Below are positions 6,129-13,776 of a stretch of 16,438 nt of DNA, in pieces. Every line of letters begins with the position of its first letter. The stretch's first letter is position 1. The translations under genes and the position numbers were made by a program. Origin of the DNA: JAXGPP01 sp964436865 (GTDB lineage Bacteria; Planctomycetota; Planctomycetia; Pirellulales; Thermoguttaceae); the NCBI GenBank assembly GCA_964436865.1, contig CAYTFK010000141.1, positions 1 to 16,438 of the forward strand, given 5' to 3'. A model generated the notes under the pieces. The model made no database searches. It saw only the letters and a program-made list of their open reading frames with translations, and was not told where the DNA came from.

Positions 6129-8753
6129 ATGATACGATTCGCAATGATCGCACGGACGGGCGTCTGGGTGATGGTGTTTGCCGTTGGTATTGCCGCCACA
6201 CCCCAACTGCGGGCAGAAGAACCGCTCGTGTCCGTGCTTTCGGACCGCGAACTCGGGCCGGCGGCATCCCACGGCCTGGAGAAGACCCTGGACGCCCTCC
6301 GCACGAAGGGCATCACCTATGAGCGGGTCACGTCGCCAGCCGAGGCCCGTGGGCGGACGTTGCTACTCGCCGGGCTGACCGACGGCGGTGGCCCGGCAGC
6401 GCGGTTGCTTGCCGAAGAAGAACAGCCCGCTCCCCAGGGGCCCGAAGCGCTTGCGATCCGACAGATCGCGTGCAACGGCAAACCGGCCTGCCTGCTCGTG
6501 GGATCGGACGATCGCGGGCTGATGTATGCCGAACTCGACGTGGCCGAACGCATTGGCTGGAGCACGGACGCGGCCTTTCCGTTTTCCGAGGTGCGGCCAT
6601 GCACCGAGAAGCCTGACGTCTCGGAACGGGCCCTCTCACTCTACACGATGAACCGTGCTTACTGGGAGAGCCGCTTCTACGACGACGGCTACTGGACTCG
6701 CTACCTCGACCTGCTGGCGAAGAACCGTTTCAATTCTCTGGTGGTGATCTTCGGTTACGAGAACGGCGGATTCCTGGCGCCCTGCTATCCATATTTCTTC
6801 GACGTCGAGTTGTTTCCTGACATTCGCATGGTCGGAATCTCGCCCGCCCAGCAGCAACGGAACCTCGGCGCGCTCAAGCGGCTGATCCGCATGGCTCATG
6901 ACCGGGGGCTCCGATTCACCGTCGGGATCTGGGACCATGTTTACCGTGGCGGTGTGCAGGGAGGCGGCATTCCGGGGGCGGAGCGGACGCCGTCTGAACC
7001 GACCGCTGGACTGGTGTGGGGCGTGAACGAAAAGAACCTGACGGCCTACACCACTACCGCCCTGGCCAGGTTCCTTGAACTGGTCCCCGAGATCGACGGC
7101 ATCCAGTTCCGCATGCACGACGAATCCGGCCTGAAGCCGGACGAGCAGGAAGCATTTTGGCGGGCCGTATTCAAGACCATGCGGGAACACGGGCCGAACA
7201 TTCGCTTCGATGCCCGTGCCAAGGGACTGCCCGATACGGTGATCGACGCCGGGCTCGAGATGGGTGTCAACTTGCGGATCACGACCAAGTACTGGATGGA
7301 ACAGATGGGCATGCCATTCCATCCCACGCACATTAACCGCCAGAACCAGTTCGACCGCCGGCACAGCTATGCCGACCTGCTGCGCTATCCGCAGCGTTAC
7401 CGGATGCACTGGCGGCTATGGAATGGCGGTACGGCCCGAGTTCTGTTGTGGGGCGACCCGGAGTACGCCCGGCGATTCGCCGCCAGCACGCATCTCTACA
7501 ACGGCGACGGCTTCGAGGTGAACGAACCGCTGTGCACCAAGATGGAAGCCCAGCCGCACGACGTGCGCCCCTTTGAACTGCTCAATGCAGAGTACCGTTA
7601 CTACGATCACGAATTCGAGCGCTACTGGCATTTCTTCCAGGTCTTCGGCCGCATGGGCTACAACCCGAATACGCCCGCGGAAGTCTGGCAGCGCGAATTC
7701 GAAGGCCGGTTCGGCAACGAGGCCGGGCCGCACATCGAGAAGGGTTTGCATCGGGCAAGCTGGATCCTGCCGCGAATTGTCGCCGCCTGCTACCCTTATA
7801 GCGGATTCCCCATGACCCGGGGCTGGGCTGAAAGGCAGCGGTTGGGCGATCTGCCCGCTTATGCCAAAGCCGAGGGCAGCGATATCCAGCAGTTCGCCAG
7901 CTTCGATGAGGAAGCGCAGAACCTGATCGAAGGGAGCGAGACCGCCAAGACTCGGCCTCCCGCGACGAGCCGCTGGTTTGAACTGACTTCCGCCGAGGTC
8001 CTGGCTGAAGTCGCCGCGGCCGAGCAGTCTATCGGTGGCCACCGGAGCAAGGAATTCGACTCCACCGTCACCGATCTGCGAATCCTGGCCAACCTGGCAA
8101 GGTTTCACGCCCGGCGGATACCGGCCGCGGTCAATTACCGCCTCTTCGAACGATCGGGCGACGTCGCCGCCCTTGATGAAGCCATCGCACACGAGCGCCG
8201 CGCTTTGGAGGCTTGGCGCGACCTGGTGAGGGCCGCAGGCGACGTCTATGCAGACGACCTGATGATGGGCGTTCGCGGCGCGAGCCTCTGCGGTCACTGG
8301 CGCGACGAATTACCCGCACTGGAGGAGGGTATTGCTGCCCTGGAGCAGAAACGGCGAGACTTCTGCCCGCCGGCCGGCGCCAAGACCGCGCCGCGTTACG
8401 TGCCCAGTCCGCCCACAGGCGATCATCCGTTGCCCGTGATCGTCCACCGGCCACTGGCGGACGCCGTGGCCGGCAAGCCGCTGGCCGTCTCGGTCGAAGT
8501 GCAGGCTCCCGCGGGCGTTAAGTGGGTGCGGCTGCGTTACCGAGCCGTCAACCAGCAGCACGACTACCGGTCGCTCCCTATGCTGCCCAACGCCGGGAGT
8601 GATCACTACCAGGCGGTGATTCCGGCCGAAGACATTGTGCCGACATGGGACCTGATGTATTTCATTGAAGTGATGGACAGCCGGGGGCACGGCCAGATCT
8701 ACCCCGACCTCGAACGGGAAACGCCCTACATTGTCGTGCGAGTGGGCGGTTGA
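6129..8753 (+). CDS. Secreted TIM-barrel glycoside hydrolase-like protein, family unassigned
   Basis: An 874-aa secreted protein with the layout of GH20/GH67/GH84-type enzymes. Residues 1-29 are a signal peptide ending LRAEE. An alpha/beta N-terminal domain (about 35-150) has TLLLAGLTDGG and LLVGSDDRGLMYAELDVAERIGW, as in the non-catalytic domains before such barrels. A TIM barrel (about 165-470) opens with RALSLYTMNRAYWESRFYDD and contains YLDLLAKNRFNSLVVIFGYENGG. GIQFRMHDESG (324-334) holds an Asp331-Glu332 pair reminiscent of the GH20 catalytic pair. WNGGTARVLLWGDPEYARRF (431-450) lies late in the barrel. A helical region (about 480-750) and a C-terminal beta-sandwich (about 765-874) follow. 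The ATG at 6129 precedes the signal peptide and has AGGG 8 nt upstream; the ATG at 6060 gives an unlikely N-terminus. An alpha-glucuronidase-like or beta-hexosaminidase-like role is possible, but the activity is not known from sequence. Its 3' end is 19 bp from the convergent Tex gene. Confidence 0.72.
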   Translation: MIRFAMIARTGVWVMVFAVGIAATPQLRAEEPLVSVLSDRELGPAASHGLEKTLDALRTKGITYERVTSPAEARGRTLLLAGLTDGGGPAARLLAEEEQPAPQGPEALAIRQIACNGKPACLLVGSDDRGLMYAELDVAERIGWSTDAAFPFSEVRPCTEKPDVSERALSLYTMNRAYWESRFYDDGYWTRYLDLLAKNRFNSLVVIFGYENGGFLAPCYPYFFDVELFPDIRMVGISPAQQQRNLGALKRLIRMAHDRGLRFTVGIWDHVYRGGVQGGGIPGAERTPSEPTAGLVWGVNEKNLTAYTTTALARFLELVPEIDGIQFRMHDESGLKPDEQEAFWRAVFKTMREHGPNIRFDARAKGLPDTVIDAGLEMGVNLRITTKYWMEQMGMPFHPTHINRQNQFDRRHSYADLLRYPQRYRMHWRLWNGGTARVLLWGDPEYARRFAASTHLYNGDGFEVNEPLCTKMEAQPHDVRPFELLNAEYRYYDHEFERYWHFFQVFGRMGYNPNTPAEVWQREFEGRFGNEAGPHIEKGLHRASWILPRIVAACYPYSGFPMTRGWAERQRLGDLPAYAKAEGSDIQQFASFDEEAQNLIEGSETAKTRPPATSRWFELTSAEVLAEVAAAEQSIGGHRSKEFDSTVTDLRILANLARFHARRIPAAVNYRLFERSGDVAALDEAIAHERRALEAWRDLVRAAGDVYADDLMMGVRGASLCGHWRDELPALEEGIAALEQKRRDFCPPAGAKTAPRYVPSPPTGDHPLPVIVHRPLADAVAGKPLAVSVEVQAPAGVKWVRLRYRAVNQQHDYRSLPMLPNAGSDHYQAVIPAEDIVPTWDLMYFIEVMDSRGHGQIYPDLERETPYIVVRVGG

Positions 8754-8772
8754 AATACCCCGAAGTCAGCGA

Positions 8773-10944
8773 TCAGGCTTGTTTGCGTGAGAGAGCGATC
8801 CGGCGGCGCTGGTGGTCCACTTCGAGGACCTTGACGCGAACGATATCGCCCACCGCAACGACCTCGGAAGGGTCCTTGATGAAGCGTCGGTCGAGCTCTG
8901 ATATGTGGATGAGACCGTCCTGATGGACGCCGATGTCGACGAATGCTCCAAACCGCGTGACGTTGGTCACGACCCCCTCGAGGACCATTCCGTCGCGGAG
9001 ATCGGTGATTTCGTGGACCCCGTCGGCGAATTGCGGCACGCGGAACTCCTGCCGCGGGTCCCGGCCCGGCTTTTCCAACTCGGCGATGATATCGGCGATG
9101 GTGGGCAGGCCCACGCGCTCGTCGACAAATTGGCGGGGATCGAGTGAGCGGATGGCAGCTGTGTTGCCCACAAGCGATTGCGGCGTCACCGATGCGGCGC
9201 GGGCCATTTGCTCAACGATGTAGTAGCTCTCGGGATGTACGGCCGAGTTGTCCAATGGCTGCTGGCCCCCTCGCACCCGCAAGAATCCGGCCGCCTGTTG
9301 AAAGACGTTGTTGCCCAACCGCGGAACGGAGAGCAGGCCCGCGCGGCTGGCAAACGCGCCATGGGCATCGCGATAACGCCGGATCGACTCCGCCATCTTC
9401 GGCCCGATGCCGGATACGTAGCTCAACAATTGCGTGCTTGCCGTATTCAGGTCGACCCCCACCAGGTTGACGCACGACTCGACCTCACGGTCGAGCATTT
9501 TCCGGAGCCGGGCCTGTTTCACATCGTGCTGGTACTGGCCGACGCCGATCGACTTGGGATCGATCTTTACCAGTTCCGACAAGGGATCCTGCAGGCGCCT
9601 GGCGATACTGATGGCGCCGCGGACCGTGACATCCAGATCGGGAAACTCGGCGCGGGCGACCTCGCTGGCGGAGTAGATCGAGGCCCCCGATTCGCTCACT
9701 GTGACTTTGGCCGCCTTCGCATTGCCGGAACGGAGCACCAAGTCGAGGAAGGCGTCGGTCTCGCGCGAGGCGGTGCCGTTGCCCACAGCGATCAATTCCA
9801 CGCGGTGTCGGCTGAGAAGATCCAGGAGGATCCGCCCCGCCTCTTCGGTCTTGTTGTGCGGCGGCGTGGGATAGATCGTCGCGTGCTCGAGGAATTTTCC
9901 CGTGGCGTCGATCACGGCAAGTTTGCACCCCGTGCGGAAGCCAGGATCGATGCCCAACACCACCCGTGGTCCCGCCGGCGCGGCCAGCAGCAACTCGCGC
10001 AGATTCTGCGCAAACACCTGGATCGCCTCGTGGTCCGCGGCCTCTTTCTTCTCCGCCAGCACGGCCGCTTCCACCGAAGGGCGCAATAGCCGGCGGCAAC
10101 AATCCGCCACCGTCGCGATCACTTCCTGATGGAACAGGAACGACGGGTTCGTGACGAGACGCCCATTCAACCGGCCGATGAGCGGCTCCTCATCGATCTC
10201 GACCGCCAGCCGCAAGACTCCTTCCGCCTCTCCCCGCCGCATGGCCAGGTAGCGATGCGACGGCACTTTGGCCAGCGGTTCGCGGTGATCGTAGTACATC
10301 TCGAACTTGCTCGGTTTTCCGGCCCAATCGCGGTGGACCCTGGCAGCGAACGTTCCACGTTCGATCGCCTGTCGGGCCATGCCGCGGAGCGCGCTGTCGT
10401 CGGCCCACTCCTCGGCAAGGATGTCGCCAGCCCCCCGGAGAGCCGCCTCGGCGTCGGGCACCTCACGGTCGGGATCGATGTAGGGCTGCAACACCTCGTC
10501 CCGCGAACCACCGGGGTTGACCTGCCGCCGGAGAATGTCTGCGAGCCCCTCGAGCCCGCGCTGGCGCGCCATGGCGGCCCGAGTGCGACGCTTGGGTTTG
10601 TAGGGCAAGTAGAGTTCCTCAAGCTCCTTTTTGTCCGGACAGGCGAGGATCCGGGCGCGCAGGGCCGCGTCGAGTTTGCCCTGCTCGGCGATGGTCTTGA
10701 GGACCGTGTTCTTCCGATCGATCAGTTCGCGCAGCGTTTCGATCGCATCCTCGATCGCCCGCAAGGCCGCTTCGTCGAGGCCGCCAGTCCGTTCCTTACG
10801 ATACCGCGCCACGAAAGGAATCGTGTTGCCTTCACCGAGCAACTCGGCGGCCGCTTTGACCTTGGCTACCGGAAGTCCGAGTGCCGCGGCGATGGCTGCG
10901 GCTTCCCGCTCCAATTCGAATACGATCTCGCTGGCTTCGCTCAT
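8773..10944 (-). CDS. tex: S1 RNA-binding transcription accessory protein Tex
   Basis: A 723-aa cytoplasmic nucleic-acid-binding protein of the Tex/YhgF family, known to bind RNA and influence transcription elongation and gene expression. The length and order are standard. A helical N-terminal Tex domain includes IPFVARYRKERTGGLDE (42-58) and ELEELYLPYKPKRRTRA (107-123). The YqgF/RuvC-like domain starts at VLGIDPGFRTGCKLAVID (329-346). Helix-hairpin-helix motifs lie around SYVSGIGPKMAESI (508-521) and LLSVPRLGNNVFQQAAGFLRV (537-557). The C-terminal S1 domain (about 650-723) has GVVTNVTRFGAFVDIG and HQDGLIHISEL. The ATG at 10944 begins the usual MSEASEIVFELE; an in-frame extension to 11115 runs inside the upstream isomerase gene and is rejected. 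It starts only 8 nt after that gene's stop, with a weak ribosome site (GGA), so expression probably depends on the upstream gene. Confidence 0.97.
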   Translation of the reverse strand: MSEASEIVFELEREAAAIAAALGLPVAKVKAAAELLGEGNTIPFVARYRKERTGGLDEAALRAIEDAIETLRELIDRKNTVLKTIAEQGKLDAALRARILACPDKKELEELYLPYKPKRRTRAAMARQRGLEGLADILRRQVNPGGSRDEVLQPYIDPDREVPDAEAALRGAGDILAEEWADDSALRGMARQAIERGTFAARVHRDWAGKPSKFEMYYDHREPLAKVPSHRYLAMRRGEAEGVLRLAVEIDEEPLIGRLNGRLVTNPSFLFHQEVIATVADCCRRLLRPSVEAAVLAEKKEAADHEAIQVFAQNLRELLLAAPAGPRVVLGIDPGFRTGCKLAVIDATGKFLEHATIYPTPPHNKTEEAGRILLDLLSRHRVELIAVGNGTASRETDAFLDLVLRSGNAKAAKVTVSESGASIYSASEVARAEFPDLDVTVRGAISIARRLQDPLSELVKIDPKSIGVGQYQHDVKQARLRKMLDREVESCVNLVGVDLNTASTQLLSYVSGIGPKMAESIRRYRDAHGAFASRAGLLSVPRLGNNVFQQAAGFLRVRGGQQPLDNSAVHPESYYIVEQMARAASVTPQSLVGNTAAIRSLDPRQFVDERVGLPTIADIIAELEKPGRDPRQEFRVPQFADGVHEITDLRDGMVLEGVVTNVTRFGAFVDIGVHQDGLIHISELDRRFIKDPSEVVAVGDIVRVKVLEVDHQRRRIALSRKQA

Positions 10945-10952
10945 AGATCCGT

Positions 10953-12545
10953 TCAGGCTTCCTCGATGAAGCGGAACTTCAGCGCGGCGGCCAGTTCCTT
11001 CAGCGGTTCCTTGAGGTCGCCGTACACAGTGACGCGGTGCCACCCGTACTGGTCCCAATAGTTGAAGAGCTTCTCGAAGTCGCCGACGACCTCCCCGGCC
11101 AGCTTGGTGCGGCAAGCGCGGTCGATGACCACATTCTCCACCGCCTTGGCGCGGTGGCAGAGGATCTCCTGCCGGCCGGGATGGATCTCCAGCGTCGTGG
11201 TCATATAGCCCTGCGGCAGGAACGAACGGACCGAGGCGCCGCGACGGTCTTCGGAGTGTGAGAGAATTTCGAACGGGTTGGCCTCGCCCGAAAGTCCGAA
11301 CATCCTTGTCGGGGCGACGCAGTGGGCATAGATAATCTGCCGCTTCGAGCTGTCGAGCACCGGATCGGAGATGAATCCCGGTCGGGCGACGAGGTGCTTC
11401 AAGTAGATCATCGTGGCGGTCGACATGAGATCAGCTTCGCAGGCCCCGACCAGCCCGGCGTCGAGAAGTTCAACGAATCCCAGGCACGGATAGGCGGGGA
11501 GATGCCCGCCGTAGAACCCGCCCAGACAGTTGATCGTGATCGCCTCGGCCCGGTGTTCTTTGAGGAGCGATTGTTGGGCCAGATACGCCCGGGCCGACTT
11601 GTCGAGCGTGGCGTCGGCGTCGTCCAGAGTGACAGCGCGGGCCGACGACTTCCATCGCTCAGCCAGTTGGCGGGCCTTTTCGCCGTCGGCCGCTTCATAC
11701 GCGGCACTGAGAACCTTGAAATCCAGCGGGACGACCTCGATGCCAAGCCTGTTCTGGATTCCTTGGACAAGGTCTTTGTGCATCGCCCCGCCCACGGTGA
11801 GGAGCCTGGTGCCCTTGACCGCCTCCAGGCACCGGGCGATGTCGGCGATCTGAAGTGGATCCTCCTTGCAGGAGGCGGGACCAGCCGGGGCGGTCCGTTC
11901 GCGCCGCACACGGTCGCAGGCGGCGACGAACTCAGCCACCGAACCCCCCTTGGCCAACAGCGTGAAACACCGAGCCGACTCGGCGAGGTCTTCGATCTTC
12001 TCGGAGGCGACGACCGATAAGTTCTGGTTATTGCGGCGAAGTCCTGCCGTGTAGACCAGGAACCCGCCGCTGCCCGAGTAGAGAAAATCGGCCACCAGAG
12101 TCGGCTTGCCGGAGGCGACTATGGTCTGCATCACCTGGACCCAGTTGTTCATCTGGTAGACGATGTAGCCGTCGATGTTCTCCGTCTGATCAGCGGCGAG
12201 AAGCTTCTGCGCGTCTTCGGGACCGTGGGCGAGCGCCGGCAGAAACTCGACTTCCGGACAGAGCCGCGCCAGGGCGGACTTGACGCGCTCGATGTCGGGA
12301 GCGAAGTCGTAACCGATATGGGGCCAGGTCGGACGCTCCTGCTTGACTGTGAAGCAGGCGAAAACGAAACGCACTCGGGGACGGCGCGAATCGTCTGCGG
12401 CGACGCCGGGCTGGCTGGCCGCGGCCGGTCGGGCGAGAAGACCCGGCGTTGCCGATGCCGCGCATATCCCGCAGCCTGCCGCAAGGAAACGGCGACGGTT
12501 CATGCAGCATTCACAACCGAACGGCGTAGTTGGCCTGTCATTCAT
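10953..12545 (-). CDS. Tat-exported protein with L-fucose/L-arabinose isomerase fold
   Basis: A 530-aa protein resembling the FucI/AraA sugar isomerase superfamily, but with a twin-arginine export signal: NRRRFLAAG (16-24), then a short hydrophobic stretch to about residue 43. The N-terminal Rossmann-like part includes RVRFVFACF (57-65) and NIDGYIVYQMNNWVQVMQT (123-141). The C-terminal part has INCLGGFY (338-345), GACEADLMSTATM (367-379), YAHCVAPTRMFG (406-417) and YGWHRVTVYGD (500-510). Glu370/Asp372, His408 and His503 are candidate metal ligands by analogy with known isomerases. Five cysteines (11, 13, 14, 25, 28) flank the Tat motif. The ATG at 12545 has AGGGAG 8 nt upstream; the Met just before the RR motif has none. 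True isomerases are cytosolic, so an exported member may act on free sugars in the periplasm or may not be an isomerase. Fold assignment is fairly sure, activity is not. Confidence 0.75.
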   Translation of the reverse strand: MNDRPTTPFGCECCMNRRRFLAAGCGICAASATPGLLARPAAASQPGVAADDSRRPRVRFVFACFTVKQERPTWPHIGYDFAPDIERVKSALARLCPEVEFLPALAHGPEDAQKLLAADQTENIDGYIVYQMNNWVQVMQTIVASGKPTLVADFLYSGSGGFLVYTAGLRRNNQNLSVVASEKIEDLAESARCFTLLAKGGSVAEFVAACDRVRRERTAPAGPASCKEDPLQIADIARCLEAVKGTRLLTVGGAMHKDLVQGIQNRLGIEVVPLDFKVLSAAYEAADGEKARQLAERWKSSARAVTLDDADATLDKSARAYLAQQSLLKEHRAEAITINCLGGFYGGHLPAYPCLGFVELLDAGLVGACEADLMSTATMIYLKHLVARPGFISDPVLDSSKRQIIYAHCVAPTRMFGLSGEANPFEILSHSEDRRGASVRSFLPQGYMTTTLEIHPGRQEILCHRAKAVENVVIDRACRTKLAGEVVGDFEKLFNYWDQYGWHRVTVYGDLKEPLKELAAALKFRFIEEA

Positions 12546-12595
12546 CGTCCGTTCTCCCTGGAATTGTCGCGACTGGGGTACCTCATTCGAGGATC

Positions 12596-12624
12596 ATCTT
12601 AGCAGGTCGTCGAAAGCGCAGAAA
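12596..12624 (-). promoter_or_regulatory. Weak candidate promoter for the isomerase-tex unit
   Basis: On the minus strand, TTTCTG (12624-12619), a 17-nt spacer and TAAGAT (12601-12596) resemble -35 and -10 boxes. The -10 box matches TATAAT at 4 of 6 positions; the -35 match is poor. It lies about 50 bp before the ATG at 12545, a sensible distance. Motif match only. Confidence 0.2.
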
Positions 12625-13031
12625 CCTCCGCGCCGAACCCCGGATCGGGGCACAATTGATCGGCAGCCGGATAGGTTGGGCAGGGAAGCCGAAGCTCCAA
12701 TCGAGGTGTCTCAAAAGGGCGCCGCGTTGTTCATCGCCACAACTTCACGACCCAGGGGCGAAGGGAGTCTTGGGGCCGCAACCGGCGGATTGCTGTGCAG
12801 ATGGCCGGTGTCAGCCCCCCAGTGCGGCCGGTCGGCGTTGCTAGCCCTCTCCTCACGGATACAACGAGCCGGCAACCCTGTCGTCCTTCTTACTCGGCAG
12901 CCAATAAGCGGCGAGCAGTCGGGCGATGACACGTCCAGAAGTGCATTTCCAACGTCCTCCCCCGCGATCTTCCTCTCTGAAAGGCATGACCTCAGGACGC
13001 TGTTAATTTGGCGTTCGGCGTTCCGCCCAAG

Positions 13032-13060
13032 TTGGCAAGGGGAGTCAAATCGGTTAGAAA
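13032..13060 (+). promoter_or_regulatory. Candidate sigma70-type promoter for the V-ATPase operon
   Basis: TTGGCA (13032-13037, 5 of 6 to TTGACA) and TAGAAA (13055-13060, 4 of 6 to TATAAT) are separated by an ideal 17 nt. They sit in the most A/T-rich part of the intergenic region. Transcription would begin near 13067, giving a leader of about 77 nt before subunit E. A tandem repeat of GGCGTTC lies just upstream at 13010-13023. Confidence 0.45.
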
Positions 13061-13143
13061 ATAGGATTCTTCGAGGATCGGACCGGGAGCTGCGAAGGTA
13101 CTGGAAGGCAATCCTCGGCTTTTTGCAGATAACGAGTGACGAC

Positions 13144-13776
13144 ATGACCCAAACGATCGAGGCTTTTGTCAACACGCTTCAGGCCGAAGGGGTGGAGGTG
13201 GGACAGCGCGCCGCAGAAAAGATTCGGGCGGAGGCGGAACAGCGCGCTCAGGGGTTGATCGAGCAGGCCACGCGCCGAGCAGAGGAAATCGTCGAAGAAG
13301 CACGCGTCGAGGCCGATCGGATTCGTGCCCGTACGGAGACCGAACTTCGCTTCGCAGCTCGCGACACGTTTGCCCGGCTTCAGGAGACGCTGAACTCCGC
13401 GCTACGGGCCATGCTGCTCCCCTCCATCAGGGAGTCGCTCGAAGACCCTGGATTTCTAGCCGATTTGATCCGCGATGTCGTGCTCCGCTACGCCCAACAG
13501 GATGCGGCCGGGCAGGAACCGATCGCCGTTGAGATCTGGCAGCAGGTGCCGGAAGAACAGCGCGAGCGATTGAGGAACTGGCTGCTCGACGCCTTTTCGC
13601 AGCGCAATCAGGCCGCCAGAGCAGTCGATCTTCGCGGAACCCTCGTCGAAGCGGGGTTTGAATACACGATCCGCGACGGCACCGTGGAAGTGACTGCCGA
13701 CTCGCTGGTCGAATCGCTTTCGGAGATCCTCGCCCCCGACGTGCGGAAGCTGATCGCCGAGGCCGCGGAGTCATGA
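13144..13776 (+). CDS. atpE: V/A-type ATPase stator subunit E
   Basis: A 210-aa peripheral-stalk subunit of a V/A-type rotary ATPase. It forms part of the stator that holds the A/B head against rotation. Residues 1-80 are a long, charged, alanine-rich helix (AAEKIRAEAEQRAQGLIEQA, then RRAEEIVEEARVEADRIRAR), typical of the coiled coil that pairs with subunit G/H. The C-terminal globular part (about 85-210) contains DLIRDVVLRYA and ends VEVTADSLVESLSEILAPDV, as in E subunits. It opens the operon, and its TGA overlaps the next ATG as ATGA at 13773-13776. The ATG at 13144 was chosen because upstream in-frame sequence back to 12343 is not protein-like; the ribosome site is weak. Assignment rests on both sequence pattern and operon position. 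The symbol follows V-type naming and is not the F-type c subunit. Confidence 0.88.
   Translation: MTQTIEAFVNTLQAEGVEVGQRAAEKIRAEAEQRAQGLIEQATRRAEEIVEEARVEADRIRARTETELRFAARDTFARLQETLNSALRAMLLPSIRESLEDPGFLADLIRDVVLRYAQQDAAGQEPIAVEIWQQVPEEQRERLRNWLLDAFSQRNQAARAVDLRGTLVEAGFEYTIRDGTVEVTADSLVESLSEILAPDVRKLIAEAAES

Larger units (their letters stand above)
12546..13143. other. 598-bp non-coding divergent intergenic region
   Basis: The longest stretch without a gene, between the leftward isomerase-tex unit and the rightward ATPase operon. Frames are open across it on both strands, but their translations are rich in Arg, Ser and Pro and match no family I recognise. It holds promoter candidates at each end, a hairpin CCCCG-GAT-CGGGG at 12638-12650, and a tandem GGCGTTC repeat at 13010-13023. 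No tRNA, small RNA or riboswitch motif was recognised, but a structured RNA cannot be excluded by eye. Confidence 0.6.

Noticed and set aside
9178..10089. 303-codon plus-strand frame within tex
   Set aside because: Antisense shadow of a strongly conserved Tex protein; no motifs or start signal.
12343..13143. N-terminal extension of subunit E in the same frame
   Set aside because: It would cross the start of the isomerase gene, is low-complexity in character, and E subunits normally begin with the coiled coil found at 13144.
12711..13175. 154-codon minus-strand frame in the intergenic region
   Set aside because: Composition is not protein-like, no family is recognised, and its start lies inside the subunit E gene. 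A decayed gene cannot be fully excluded.
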